The notes beneath the pieces are model-generated. The model was not told the origin of the DNA, did no database searches, and was given only the letters and a program-made list of their open reading frames with translations. Positions 40,993 to 50,380 of a DNA stretch of 64,000 nt are shown here, piece after piece; the stretch's first letter is position 1; the number at the start of each line of letters is the position of its first letter. This stretch comes from Micromonospora rubida (GTDB lineage Bacteria; Actinomycetota; Actinomycetes; Mycobacteriales; Micromonosporaceae), in contig NZ_JAAALO010000001.1 of NCBI RefSeq assembly GCF_009908295.1, positions 372,001-436,000 on the forward strand, written 5' to 3'. A program made the position numbers and the translations under genes.

Positions 40993-42210
40993 CTAACCGC
41001 CGGTAGTGACGAACAGCTTGTCGATGCCGCGCAGGAACAGACTGCCGCTGTACACCGGCGTCTGGGTGATCCGCAGCTCGGGGAAGCGGGCGAACAGCCT
41101 GGGCAGGGCCAGCCGGCCCTCCAGGCGGGACACCGCCGCGCCGAGGCAGAAGTGCAGGCCGACGCCGAAGGCCAACGACGGCGGGCCACCCCGGCGCGGA
41201 TCGAAGCGGTCGGGGTCGGGGAAACGGGCCGGGTCCCGGTTCGCGGCGGCGATCAGCAACATCACGTTCTCGCCCTCGGCCACCGGGACGCCGTGCAGGA
41301 CGGTGTCCCGGGGCGCGGCGCGGGCCAGGAAGTGCACGGGGCTCTGCATCCGCAGCACCTCGTCGACACAGCCCCGGGTCAGCTCGTCGTCGCCGGGCAG
41401 GGCGGCGGCCACCTCGGGGTGGTCGAGCAGCAGCGGCAGGCCGTTGCTGAACATGTAGACGGTGGTGACGAAGCTGGCGTTGAACAGGACGATCAGGTTG
41501 CTGATCAGCTCGTCCTCGGTGAGGTTCACGTCGCCGGAGTCCAGCGCCTCGACCAGGCCGCTGACCAGGTCCTCACTGGGGGCGCGGCGGCGGTCGGCGA
41601 TCAGCTCCCGGTAGTACGCGCGCAGCTCGGTGGCGGCGGTGTTGGCCTTGGCCAGCCGCTCCGGGGTTCCCCCGCCGAGGTCCAGGAAGTCGTCGATCCG
41701 CTCGACCCGCTCGCGGTACCAGGCCAGGTCGGCCTCGGGCAGGCCGATGAACTCGGCCATCACCAGCGCCGGGAGCGGGTACGCGAAGTCGGCCACGAAG
41801 TCGACCTCGGCCCCACCGGCGCCGGCCTCGGCCATCTGGTCCAGCAGCCGGCCGGTGATCCGATCGATCACCGGTTCCAGGGCGCCAAGCCGGCGCGGCG
41901 TGAACGTCTTGGCGAACACCGCCCGCATCCGGGTGTGGTCCGGCGGGTTGATGAACATCATCGAGGACTCGAAGGTGCGCAGGATCTCGTGCTGCTCCCA
42001 GCCCGGCGGCGACTGCTTCGTCCACTCCGGGTCGCGCAGCATCTGGTCGACCAGGTCGTATCCCCCGGCGACCGCGGCGACGGTGCTCTGCGCGGCACGG
42101 TTCGGGATCTCGCGGATGGGGCCCAGCTCGTGCAGGGCCGCGTACAAGGGGTACGGATTCTGCCGGCCCTGTTCGCCGTACAGGCTGGTCAGCAGCTCTT
42201 GAACGTCCAT
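40993..42210 (-). CDS. Cytochrome P450 with altered I-helix
   Basis: 405 residues, bacterial class. The heme-binding loop is LAFGVGLHFCLGAAVSR (Cys ligand), the K-helix is DEVLRMQSP (E-x-x-R) and the meander carries RFDPRR. The I-helix oxygen-activation motif, normally AG-x-E/D-T-T, reads NASFVTT here: Gly is Ser and the conserved acid is Val, while both Thr remain. That suggests an altered proton-delivery path, as in some P450s that do unusual chemistry. It is the first gene of the operon with the hydrolase, HmO and HpgT, so it probably oxidises a hydroxyphenylglycine-derived intermediate. Redox partners are not nearby. Confidence 0.9.
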   Translation of the reverse strand: MDVQELLTSLYGEQGRQNPYPLYAALHELGPIREIPNRAAQSTVAAVAGGYDLVDQMLRDPEWTKQSPPGWEQHEILRTFESSMMFINPPDHTRMRAVFAKTFTPRRLGALEPVIDRITGRLLDQMAEAGAGGAEVDFVADFAYPLPALVMAEFIGLPEADLAWYRERVERIDDFLDLGGGTPERLAKANTAATELRAYYRELIADRRRAPSEDLVSGLVEALDSGDVNLTEDELISNLIVLFNASFVTTVYMFSNGLPLLLDHPEVAAALPGDDELTRGCVDEVLRMQSPVHFLARAAPRDTVLHGVPVAEGENVMLLIAAANRDPARFPDPDRFDPRRGGPPSLAFGVGLHFCLGAAVSRLEGRLALPRLFARFPELRITQTPVYSGSLFLRGIDKLFVTTGG

Positions 42211-42279
42211 CGTGGTGCTTCCTCCCCAGGAATTCAGAGACGGGGCGGCGGGGGGATCGCCCCCGCCGCCCCGCCGGTG

Positions 42280-43605
42280 TCACAGACCGAGCAGACGCAG
42301 CGGCACCGCGTTGGCGATCGCCTGGTTGCCCAGGTCGTTCGGGTGGATGTGGTCACCCGAGTCGTACGCCGGGAGCAGCCGGCTCGGCTGCGCCGGGTCG
42401 CGCAGCACCTTATCGAAGTCGAGGACCCCGTCGAACTCCCGGCTGCCGCGCAGGTACGCGTTGACCGCCTGGCGGGTGGCCTCCTTCTCCGGCGTCCACA
42501 CCCCCTCGACGCCGTGCCCCTGGTACGGGGTCAGCGTGCCCACCAGGCTGGTCAGGCCGCGGGCCTTGACCTGCTGGTTGATCTGCCGCAGCGAGGCGAT
42601 GATGTTCTCGGCGGAGTCGCCGGACATCCAGATGTCGTTGATGCCCAGGTGGGTGACGACGGTCTGCACGCCGGTCTGCGGGAAGACGTCCTCGTTGAGC
42701 CGGGCCAGCCCGTTCGGGCCCAGCTCGTAGTAGCCGGGGAAGCCGCCCGTGCCGGGCTCGGTGCCCTCGTGGTTGAGCCGGTTGCCGGCCAGGCTGAGGT
42801 TGAGCACGCCCGGCGTGCGCACCTCGGGACGGCCGTCGATCAGCCGGTCGGCGAGCAGGTCCGGCCAACGCTTGTTGGAGTTGACCGAGCTGCCGTTGCC
42901 GTCGGCGATCGAGTCGCCGAGGACGACCACCGAGCCGGGGCTCTGCCGCCGCTGCACGTCCACGCCGGACAGGAACATCCAGCAGCAGTCGGGGCGGGTG
43001 GTGAATCCGGTGCCCGCGGCGGCGCCGGTCAGGTCGGTGGCGCCGATGAACGTGGTCTGCCGGGACTGGCCGTGGAAGGTGACCGGCCCGGTCAGCACCG
43101 GGAAGTACAGCGTGACGACCAGGTCCTCCTGGTCACCGACCGGGAAGTCGATCGGGTCGCTGAGCAGCTCGGCGCCCCGGTTCATGGTGACCGTGGCGGA
43201 GCCGTCGAACTTCAGCTCCCGGACGCTGGCGGCGGTGACGTCCGACAGGTCCGTCGGGGTCGAGGCGTCCGGTCGGGCGACGGTGGCCCGGCCGACCTTC
43301 ACGGCCTGCTCGCCGTAGACGTTGCTGAGTCGGATGCGCAGCCGTGGGCCGCCCACGGTGGTGTGCACGATCATCCGGATGCTGTGGTTGTTCAGGCCGG
43401 TGTTGGTCAGGCCGGCGCTGTTGCCCCGCGTCACCGCGGCGGCCCAGCTGCCCGCCCACACGGGAGCGCCGGGGCGCTCCCCCTTGTCCGGTCCGGCGGT
43501 CGCCACCACGGCCGGCGCCCCCACGACCAGTGCCGTGGCCACGGCCGCGATCATTTGCCATCTCTTCGGGGCTTTTGTCAAGTGCCATCTCTTCGGAGTC
43601 GACAT
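42280..43605 (-). CDS. Secreted SGNH/GDSL hydrolase
   Basis: 441 residues. The signal peptide runs to about ATAGPD. An N-terminal domain (about 50-200, with VWAGSWAAAV and IRLSNVYGEQ) precedes the SGNH blocks: VVLGDSIADGNGS (Ser), LSLAGNR (Gly/Asn), THLGINDIW (Asn) and DHIHPNDLGN (Asp-His). This is the large secreted form found in actinobacteria. It lies immediately upstream of the P450 operon (70 bp), so it may be a late-acting or self-resistance esterase, or only a neighbour. The ATG at 43605 has GGAGG upstream. Confidence 0.88.
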   Translation of the reverse strand: MSTPKRWHLTKAPKRWQMIAAVATALVVGAPAVVATAGPDKGERPGAPVWAGSWAAAVTRGNSAGLTNTGLNNHSIRMIVHTTVGGPRLRIRLSNVYGEQAVKVGRATVARPDASTPTDLSDVTAASVRELKFDGSATVTMNRGAELLSDPIDFPVGDQEDLVVTLYFPVLTGPVTFHGQSRQTTFIGATDLTGAAAGTGFTTRPDCCWMFLSGVDVQRRQSPGSVVVLGDSIADGNGSSVNSNKRWPDLLADRLIDGRPEVRTPGVLNLSLAGNRLNHEGTEPGTGGFPGYYELGPNGLARLNEDVFPQTGVQTVVTHLGINDIWMSGDSAENIIASLRQINQQVKARGLTSLVGTLTPYQGHGVEGVWTPEKEATRQAVNAYLRGSREFDGVLDFDKVLRDPAQPSRLLPAYDSGDHIHPNDLGNQAIANAVPLRLLGL

Positions 43606-43928
43606 TGAACCTCCATGTTGGCCCAGGGTCGTCCACTGACGACAGCTGCCTGGACGATGGTCCAGAAACCTAGCGGCGCCCCTGAGAGGCGTCAATCAAC
43701 CTGATCGACAAGATCAAATGACGTCGAGGTGCGGCGGGGCACCGATCGGCCCTGTGCCGGGTGGGCCCGCGCGGCCTAGGCTCGAAGCGGCGGCGGTGCG
43801 GTCGTCGAAGCGCCCCGCCGTCGCCGCGTCCTGACCGTGAACTGTCCGGACGCCGCTCGCGGCCGGTCATCGCGGGTGCCTCACCGGGTCGCCACCGATC
43901 GCCGCCGAAAAGCTGATGGGGGCTGGCG
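43606..43928. promoter_or_regulatory. Divergent promoter region within the cluster
   Basis: 323 bp between the SGNH hydrolase and the acyl-AMP ligase genes, which diverge. It is somewhat less GC-rich near 43650-43740. No repeat or operator was recognised. Confidence 0.35.
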
Positions 43929-45503
43929 ATGACTGACGGGTCCAACCGACCGACGACCTACGTCCACGAGGCGCTGGAACTGTTCGCCGGCTTCGGCGAC
44001 CGGGAGGCGCTGGTGGGTGGCGGACGCCGATACACCTATCTGGACGTGGCCGCCGAGGTGCGCGGCATGGCCGGCGCGCTGGCCCGGGGCGGGGTCCAGC
44101 CGGGCGCCGCGGTGCTGGTGATGCTCGGCAACGCGGTGGAGGGTCCGCTGCTCCAGCTCGCCCTGCACCTGCTGGGCTGCCGGACGATGTGGATCGCCCC
44201 GGTCACCTCCCGCCGAGAGGTCGACGACTTCGTCCGGCTGTCCCGCCCCGAGGCGTTCGTCTACGACGCCCGCACCGGCGACGGGTTGGGCGCGGAGATC
44301 GCCGCCGGGCTGGCCGGCGTACCGGTGCTCTGCCTCGGCCCGGGGGGTGCGGGTCCGGACCTGACCGCCGCCGACCGGGACGCGGCCGCCGGGCTGCCCG
44401 GCGACGTGCCGGAGCCGGAGTCGTTCCTACAGACCAGCGGCACCACCGGCACCCCGAAGCTGGTGCACCACCGGGAGAGCTTCTACCGGCAGATCCTCAC
44501 CCTGGCCGCGGGCTTCCGCGCCGGCGGGGTCCCCCTGCTGCGGCACCTGTCCCACTCGCCGATGTGGCTGGCCAGCGGGCAGATCACCACACTGGTCAAC
44601 CTCTTCAGCGGTGGCGTGCTGTTCCTGCGCGAGCAGTGGGACCCGGCGACGTTCATCGCCACCGTCGGCCGGGAGCGGATCAACTCGACGTTCGTCACCC
44701 CGCCGATGCTCTACGAGGTGCTCGACCACCCCGACATCGACGGCGCGGACTTCTCCGCGATGTTCATGTTCAACGTGGGCGCCGGGCCCGCCGCGCCCGC
44801 CCGGCTGCGGCAGGCCATCGCGCGCTTCGGCCCGTGCCTGCGCATCGTGTACGGCCTCAGCGAGGCCGTCGTGATCACCGCCCAGCCGGGGCTGACCGAG
44901 GACCCGGAGCACCCGGAGCGGCTGCGCTCCTGCGGCAGGCCCTACGGCGACGTGGCCGTGGAGATCCGCGACGCCGACGGCGCGGTGCTGCCGTCAGGGG
45001 TCGACGGCGAGGTGTGGGTGCGTACGAAGCTGAGCTTCGCCGGCTACCACGGCCAGCCCGAGCTGACCGCCGAGACCCTGGTCGACGGCTGGGTACGGAC
45101 CCGCGACATCGGCCACCTGGACTCCGACGGGTACCTCTACCTCGTCGACCGGCTCCAGGATCGGATCCTCACCCGGCAGCGGAGCTGGCCGATCTACTCG
45201 CGGCCGATCGAGGACGTGCTGGCGGGCCACCCGCAGGTGCGCGCCGCCGCCGTGATCGGGGTGCCCGACGAGGTGGCCGGCGAGCTGCCGCACGCGTACG
45301 TGGTGCCGGCGCCCGGGGCGACGGTGACCGGGGCGGAGCTGATCGAGCTGGTCACCGCCGAGCTGAGCGAGACGTGGGCGCCCGGCGCGGTGGAGTTCGT
45401 CGACGCGCTGCCACTCAACCGCTCGGCGAAGGTGGACAAGCGGGCGCTGCGCGAACGGTACGCCGCCGGTCGCCCCGCCGACCCCGTCGGCAGCCCGGCG
45501 TGA
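43929..45503 (+). CDS. AMP-dependent acyl/aryl ligase (ANL superfamily)
   Basis: 524 residues. The core motifs are QTSGTTGTPKLVHHRESF (P-loop), NSTFVTPPMLYEV, IVYGLSEAVVITAQ, GEVWVRTKLSFAGYH and VRTRDIGHLDSDG. A C-terminal catalytic Lys lies in NRSAKVDKRAL. It activates a carboxylic acid as acyl-adenylate and passes it to CoA or a carrier. No carrier or condensation domain is attached. Its stop overlaps the start of the MFS gene (GTGA). The substrate could be an aryl or fatty acid of the cluster product. Confidence 0.88.
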   Translation: MTDGSNRPTTYVHEALELFAGFGDREALVGGGRRYTYLDVAAEVRGMAGALARGGVQPGAAVLVMLGNAVEGPLLQLALHLLGCRTMWIAPVTSRREVDDFVRLSRPEAFVYDARTGDGLGAEIAAGLAGVPVLCLGPGGAGPDLTAADRDAAAGLPGDVPEPESFLQTSGTTGTPKLVHHRESFYRQILTLAAGFRAGGVPLLRHLSHSPMWLASGQITTLVNLFSGGVLFLREQWDPATFIATVGRERINSTFVTPPMLYEVLDHPDIDGADFSAMFMFNVGAGPAAPARLRQAIARFGPCLRIVYGLSEAVVITAQPGLTEDPEHPERLRSCGRPYGDVAVEIRDADGAVLPSGVDGEVWVRTKLSFAGYHGQPELTAETLVDGWVRTRDIGHLDSDGYLYLVDRLQDRILTRQRSWPIYSRPIEDVLAGHPQVRAAAVIGVPDEVAGELPHAYVVPAPGATVTGAELIELVTAELSETWAPGAVEFVDALPLNRSAKVDKRALRERYAAGRPADPVGSPA

Positions 45504-46840
45504 CGACCGACGCCGCCCCCGAGCCTGTGGTGAAGACCCCGGGGGCCACGCGGGAGGCGGACGTGCCGGCCGACGCCGAAGGCCGGCCCGGCGTGAAGGG
45601 CGCCCGGCCGCCCGGCGTGGCCGCCGCCCGGCGGGAACTGATCACCCTGGTCGCCGCCGACCTGATCTCCAACCTGGGCAGCCGGATCTCGGTCATCGCC
45701 ATTCCGTGGCTGGTGCTGACCACCACCGGCAGCCCGGCGAAGATGGGCATCGTCGCGGCGGCGGAGTTCCTGCCGTACATGCTCTCCAGCTCCCTGGCCA
45801 CGCCGTGGGCGGACCGGTTCGGGGTGCGACGCACCTCCATCGTGGTGGACGCCGCGAGCGCGGCGGCCATGGCCGTGGTGGCGCTGACCCCGTGGCTCGG
45901 CTTCGGGGCGCTGGTCGTCCTGGTCGCGTTCGCCGGCGGGCTGCGCGGCATCGGCGACCGGGTCAAGCACGTGATGTTCCGGCCGGCGGCGCAGCGCGCC
46001 GGGGTGGAGCTGATCCGGCTCACCTCCGCCTACGACGGCCTGGCCCGGGGGGTCACCCTGTTCGGGGCGGTGATCGGCGGCCTGCTCATCGACTGGGTCG
46101 GGGTGACCCGGGCCATCTGGATCGACGCGGGCAGCTTCGCGCTCTGCGCGCTGCTGGTCGGGATCCTGGTGCGCCCACCGGCCGCCGACGCGCCGGCCGC
46201 GCCCCGGGAGAGCTACTTCCGGGCGCTGCGCACCGGCTTCGCCTACCTGCGCACCGACCGGGTGCTGCTGGCCATGCTGCTGGTGGTCTCCGCGCTGAAC
46301 ATGATGGCCGCGGCCAACACGACCGTGTGGCTCCCGGTCTGGATCCGCGACGTGCTCGGCGACCCCGCCGGCTTCGGCCTGGTGCTCGGCGTATTCGGCG
46401 CGGGGGCGCTGCTGGGCAACGTGGTCTTCACGGCGATCGGCCCCCGGCTGCCCCGGACGCTGGTCTTCGCCGTCGGCGCCGCGTTGAGCGGCGCTCCCCG
46501 AATGCTCACCATGGCCGTCACCGACCACCTGGTGGTGGTGCTGGTGGTGACGTTCCTGTCCGGGATCGGGATCGCCGCCGTCAACCCGCTGCTCGGGGCG
46601 ACCCTCTACGAACGGGTGCCGGACGCGCTGCAGACCCGGGTGCTCGGCATCGCCGGCTCGCTGGCCTTCGTCGGGCTGCCCATCGGTGGCCTGGTCGGCG
46701 GCTGGTCGGTGGCGGCGCTCGGGCTCAAGCCGGCGCTGCTGGTGATGGCGGTGGTGTGCGCGGTGCTGACCGTGGGGCCGCTGCTCGTCGGCCCGCTGCG
46801 GGCGGGCCGGTCACGACCCCGGCCGGCCCCGGCGGGCTGA
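45500..46840 (+). CDS. MFS exporter
   Basis: 446 residues with a polar N-terminus of about 45 residues and about 12 membrane helices. The helix-2/3 loop reads ATPWADRFGVRRTSIVVD, the conserved MFS signature (G-x-x-x-D-R-x-G-R-R type), followed by ALTPWLGFGALVV. It resembles macrolide-efflux-type (MefA-like) transporters. Its start overlaps the ligase stop by 4 bp, so export is coupled to synthesis. It most likely exports the cluster product. Confidence 0.88.
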   Translation: MTTDAAPEPVVKTPGATREADVPADAEGRPGVKGARPPGVAAARRELITLVAADLISNLGSRISVIAIPWLVLTTTGSPAKMGIVAAAEFLPYMLSSSLATPWADRFGVRRTSIVVDAASAAAMAVVALTPWLGFGALVVLVAFAGGLRGIGDRVKHVMFRPAAQRAGVELIRLTSAYDGLARGVTLFGAVIGGLLIDWVGVTRAIWIDAGSFALCALLVGILVRPPAADAPAAPRESYFRALRTGFAYLRTDRVLLAMLLVVSALNMMAAANTTVWLPVWIRDVLGDPAGFGLVLGVFGAGALLGNVVFTAIGPRLPRTLVFAVGAALSGAPRMLTMAVTDHLVVVLVVTFLSGIGIAAVNPLLGATLYERVPDALQTRVLGIAGSLAFVGLPIGGLVGGWSVAALGLKPALLVMAVVCAVLTVGPLLVGPLRAGRSRPRPAPAG

Positions 46841-46885
46841 GCGCCGGCCTCGACGCCCGCCGGTCCCGAGTCGGCGAACCCAGCC

Positions 46886-47470
46886 CTACCGGCCCGGGAC
46901 CGGTGGGCTCGGCGGGCCGGCCGGGTTCGCCTCCTCCGCGCCGGGCGCGGTGGCGGGACGCCGTCGGCCGGCCAGCTCGGCACGCAGCCGGCCGACCCCC
47001 GGGGCGAGGCCGAACAGGGGCACCCGAATCTCGTACGGCCGCTGGGCTTGGGACTGGCTCCACAGGCCGCTGCGGCTCCACTCCCAGCGGTTCAGCGCCG
47101 GCCGGACGCGGCCCGGGTCGGCCGGCTCCAGGACCAGGATCGGCCTGCCCCGGCCGCGTACCTCGGCGACCGCCAGGTTGTCCCGGTCGATGGTGAGCGA
47201 CCCGCCATCGGGACGGGTCACCACGATCTGCCCCTCGGTCAGCAGCAGCGGGAGGCCGACGTGCTTCTGCGCCTGGACGTACGCAACGACCGCCGCGAGC
47301 AGAGGGATCAACAGTTGCGGGAACAGGCCGACGCCAGCCACGCCGAAGAGGAGGCGGCGCGTCAGCCAGGCGACCGCCATGACGACCAGTGCTCCTGCGG
47401 CAAGGTACAGCAGCGTCCTGCGACGGGACCACCGGAACCGCACCTCCCCCGGCGCGCTCACGGTATTCAT
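46886..47470 (-). CDS. Membrane protein with PH-like domain, unknown
   Basis: 194 residues. Two hydrophobic helices (TLLYLAAGALVVMAVAW and LFPQLLIPLLAAVVAYVQ) are followed by a sheet-rich region (EGQIVVTRPDGGSLTIDRDNL, VAEVRGRGRPILVLEPADPG) resembling bacterial PH-like membrane proteins. The C-terminus is Pro/Ala-rich. It is encoded convergent with the MFS gene. No role in the cluster is evident. Confidence 0.55.
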   Translation of the reverse strand: MNTVSAPGEVRFRWSRRRTLLYLAAGALVVMAVAWLTRRLLFGVAGVGLFPQLLIPLLAAVVAYVQAQKHVGLPLLLTEGQIVVTRPDGGSLTIDRDNLAVAEVRGRGRPILVLEPADPGRVRPALNRWEWSRSGLWSQSQAQRPYEIRVPLFGLAPGVGRLRAELAGRRRPATAPGAEEANPAGPPSPPVPGR

Positions 47471-48033
47471 GACCCCTGATTGCCGGTTCCGCCCGTCGGC
47501 AAACGGGTGACACCGCGGGAAACGGTGGCGTTGGGCGGGAGGGGTGGCGCTGATGTCCACGCGGGCTCCGGCGTCGTCGCCGGTCGGCGGTCGGCGGTTG
47601 GCGGTTGGCGGTCGACGGATGGCGGTCGGCGGATGGCGGATGGCACCTGTGGCGGCTCCTTTGCTCTGCTGCCCCCGCTGCAACGCGCGGGTCGCGGCGA
47701 CTCCTGCCCTGCGTTCGTGCTGGTCCGCGACGTGCGGCGGCCGCCTGGTCCGCGACGTGTAGCGGCCGTCTGGTGCCGGTGTTGCGGTGACGGCAGCAGC
47801 GCAAAGGGGCGGGGAGGCATCACCGGACGGCCGACGGCTCCTCCCAGCAACCGCCGACAGAACCCCGGCTGACTTCCGGGACAGGCCCCCGCCGAGCAGC
47901 GCGCCGAGCAGCAGGCCGAACCGTGCGCCGAACCGCAGGCCGAACGCGGTCGGCACAAGGCTCACGCCGAGGCCGCCGAGCACGTTGAAGGCCTCGATGG
48001 CGGGGTTCCCACCCCGCTGCTAGCGTGCCGATC
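47471..48033. other. 563-bp gap with tandem repeats
   Basis: No gene is supported. It holds the GGCGGTT-type repeats (47581-47643) and two copies of a CGACGTG-rich segment near 47730 and 47755. A TAGCGT box at 48021 may be the promoter of the following GDSL gene. Confidence 0.45.
47581..47643. repeat. Tandem degenerate 7-bp repeats (GGCGGTT/GGCGGAT)
   Basis: About nine imperfect copies of a GGCGG(T/A)(T/C) heptamer lie head to tail in non-coding DNA. This looks like slippage repeat; no function is known. Confidence 0.7.
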
Positions 48034-48732
48034 ATGGCATCGACCCTGACCGAGGCGACCGATCCGCACTGCCTGCGCGCCGGGGAGAGCGCGCGGCTGC
48101 TGGCCGGTCACCCGTGGCGGCGGTTCGTGGTGCTCGGCGACAGCGTCGCCGAAGGCCTGTGCGAGCCGGTCGACGGGTACCCGGACGTGCAGTGGGCCGA
48201 CCGGATCGCCGCCGAGCTGAACGCGGCCCAGCCCGGGCTGGCGTACCGGAACCTGGGGTTGCGCGGGTTGCGGGCGCACGAGGTCCGCGCGGCGCAACTC
48301 GGCCCGGCGGTCGAGTTCGGCCCGGACCTGGCCCTGGTGGTGTGCGGCGGCAACGACGCGTTCCGCCAGGCGTACGACGCGGACGCCGTCGACGCCGAGC
48401 TGGCCGCGATCGTCACCGGCCTCCAGGCGGCCGGGGCGGACGTGATCACGGTGGGGATGTTCGACGTGTCGCACAGCCCGGCGGTGCCGGAGCGGCTGCG
48501 CGAGGCCCTGGGCGGGCGGATGCGCCGGCTGGCGGCGCGCACCCGCGCGCTGGGCGAGCGGCTGGGCACCCTGCACGTGCACCTGACCGACCACCCGGCG
48601 GTGGCCGAGGCGGGCCTGTACAGCACTGACGGCCGGCACGGCAGCGCCCGCAGCGACGCCATCGCCGCCGCCGAGACGATCCGCCGCCTCGGCGCCCACC
48701 TGGCCGTTCGAGGTGAGGCGGACACCCCTTGA
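48034..48732 (+). CDS. Cytoplasmic SGNH/GDSL hydrolase
   Basis: 232 residues. The SGNH blocks are FVVLGDSVAEG (Ser), NLGLRGLRAHEV (Gly), LVVCGGNDAF (Asn) and, near the end, a STDGRHGSARS region where the Asp-His pair would lie; here His is in DGRHG rather than D-x-x-H-P. No signal peptide. The ATG at 48034 has no Shine-Dalgarno site, while TAGCGT lies 8 bp upstream, suggesting a leaderless mRNA. It differs from the large secreted SGNH protein further left. Substrate unknown. Confidence 0.82.
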   Translation: MASTLTEATDPHCLRAGESARLLAGHPWRRFVVLGDSVAEGLCEPVDGYPDVQWADRIAAELNAAQPGLAYRNLGLRGLRAHEVRAAQLGPAVEFGPDLALVVCGGNDAFRQAYDADAVDAELAAIVTGLQAAGADVITVGMFDVSHSPAVPERLREALGGRMRRLAARTRALGERLGTLHVHLTDHPAVAEAGLYSTDGRHGSARSDAIAAAETIRRLGAHLAVRGEADTP

Positions 48733-48773
48733 CCTACGGGACGTCGGCGGTGACCGTCTCCCCCGGTCGCGGC

Positions 48774-49517
48774 TCATTCCCAGCGGAAGTAGCGGGCCGC
48801 CAGTCCGCCCAGCACCACGGTGAACGCCACCATCACGGCCAGGTGCAGCAGCGTGGGCCACGAGCCCGCCCAGGCGTCCTGCACGGCCAGGGACGCGGCC
48901 CCCAACGGGGTGAAGTCGGCGATCTTCCGCACCAGGTCCGGCATCTGCGGCCCCGGCGTCCACACCCCGGCGAAGAACATCATCGGGAAGTAGATCAGCT
49001 GGCCGACCCCCATCGAGGCCCGGGCGCTCGGCGTGACCGCCGCCACGAGCAGCGCGAGGGCGCACATCGCGCTCGCCCCGAGCGTGAACGCCAGCACGAA
49101 GCCGACCGCGTTGCCGGGCGGCGGGACGTCGAAGACGGTCGCCGCCACCAGCCAGGCCAGGCCGCACGCGACCAGCAGTGCGGCGACGTTCACGGCCACC
49201 TGCGCGACGAGCAACGCCGTCGGCGAGACCGGGGTCGTCGACAGCCGGCGCAGGATGCCCCGCTCGCGGTAGCTGCCCACCACGCCCACCAGCGTCATCA
49301 TCGTCACCGTCGCGATGGCCAGCGTCATGGTGATGGGCAGGTAGACCTCCAGGGGAAGGCGGCCGTCCAGCTCGTCCGCCGGCTCCCGAATCCCCGGCAT
49401 GGCCAGGCCGAGCACCAGGATCAGCAGGGCCGGAAACGCGATGGCGAAGAACATGCCGACCGGATCCCGGAGAAACAGCTTCGCCTCGACTCGAATGATC
49501 TTGGCAAGGGCGGTCAT
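48774..49517 (-). CDS. ABC-2 type transporter permease
   Basis: 247 residues with six membrane helices. The N-terminal VEAKLFLRDPVGMFFAIAFPALLI is the ABC-2 opening, and VVGSYRERGILRRLSTTPVSP is the conserved cytoplasmic coupling segment of drug/polyketide exporters (DrrB-like). Its ATG overlaps the stop of the ATPase gene (TGATG). With that ATPase it forms an exporter, probably of a drug or lipid. Confidence 0.92.
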   Translation of the reverse strand: MTALAKIIRVEAKLFLRDPVGMFFAIAFPALLILVLGLAMPGIREPADELDGRLPLEVYLPITMTLAIATVTMMTLVGVVGSYRERGILRRLSTTPVSPTALLVAQVAVNVAALLVACGLAWLVAATVFDVPPPGNAVGFVLAFTLGASAMCALALLVAAVTPSARASMGVGQLIYFPMMFFAGVWTPGPQMPDLVRKIADFTPLGAASLAVQDAWAGSWPTLLHLAVMVAFTVVLGGLAARYFRWE

Positions 49518-50248
49518 CAGATACTCCTGGCAGAGGTGAGGGAGAGGATCGCGTCCTCGAGGGTGGGCCGTTCGACGCCGGGCACTTGGGCACCGGCGAT
49601 CAGGTTGCGGGGAGTGTCGACGGCGACGACCCGGCCCGCCGCGACGACCGCCAACCGGTCACACAGGCGCTCCGCCTCGTCCATGAAGTGGGTCACGAGC
49701 AAGACCGTGACGCCACGGTCCCGGACGTGGCGGATCAGCTCCCACGTGTCGCGCCGCGCCTGCGGGTCCAGGCCCGTGGTCAGCTCGTCCAGGATCGCCA
49801 CCGACGGGTTGCCGACCAGTGCGAGCGCGATCGACAGCCGCTGCTTCTGGCCGCCGGAGAGCTTCGCGAACACCGTGTTCCGTTTGGGGCCCAGGCCCAG
49901 CTCGTCCATCAGCGCCCGCCAGTCGGCCGGATGCGGATAGAACGAGCTGTACAGGTCGAGCACCTCCCACACCTTGATCCGATCCGGCAGCTGGCTCTCC
50001 TGGAGTTGGATGCCCAGCTTCTGCCGCACCGCCGCGCGGTCCCGGCGCGGGTCCAGCCCCAGCACCCGTACCGTGCCGGAGTCCGCGGTCCGGAGCCCCT
50101 CGATGCACTCCACGGTGGTGGTCTTGCCGGCGCCGTTCGGGCCGACAAGCCCGAAGATCTCGCCCTCGTCCACGCTCAACGACACATCGGCGACGGCCAC
50201 CTGATCGGCGTACTGCTTGCGGAGGTTCCGCACCTCGATGACTGGCAT
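49517..50248 (-). CDS. ABC transporter ATP-binding protein
   Basis: 243 residues. Walker A is GPNGAGKTTTVECI, the Q-loop is QLQESQLPD, the signature is KLSGGQKQRLSIALAL, Walker B is VAILDELTTGLD and the switch His is in LLVTHFMDEA. It powers the adjacent ABC-2 permease (DrrA-like drug export). The ATG at 50248 begins the conserved PVIEVRNLRKQYADQ. The divergent neighbour is a two-component system, which suggests the exporter is induced through it. Confidence 0.94.
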   Translation of the reverse strand: MPVIEVRNLRKQYADQVAVADVSLSVDEGEIFGLVGPNGAGKTTTVECIEGLRTADSGTVRVLGLDPRRDRAAVRQKLGIQLQESQLPDRIKVWEVLDLYSSFYPHPADWRALMDELGLGPKRNTVFAKLSGGQKQRLSIALALVGNPSVAILDELTTGLDPQARRDTWELIRHVRDRGVTVLLVTHFMDEAERLCDRLAVVAAGRVVAVDTPRNLIAGAQVPGVERPTLEDAILSLTSARSI

Positions 50249-50380
50249 GCCGACAACGCTAGGAATCTCACCGGCCGCGGATAATGGGTCCAGCTGCCCG
50301 GTGGGTGGTGTACCCAGCTCCACCCCTGGCCGGTAGCCTGCCCCAGTGCGGCGGCGGTCGGTGAGAAGAAGACTCGGTCC

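Noticed and set aside
39652..43608. 1318-codon open frame on the plus strand
   Set aside because: Antisense of HmO, hydrolase, P450 and SGNH genes, all of which have complete motifs on the minus strand.
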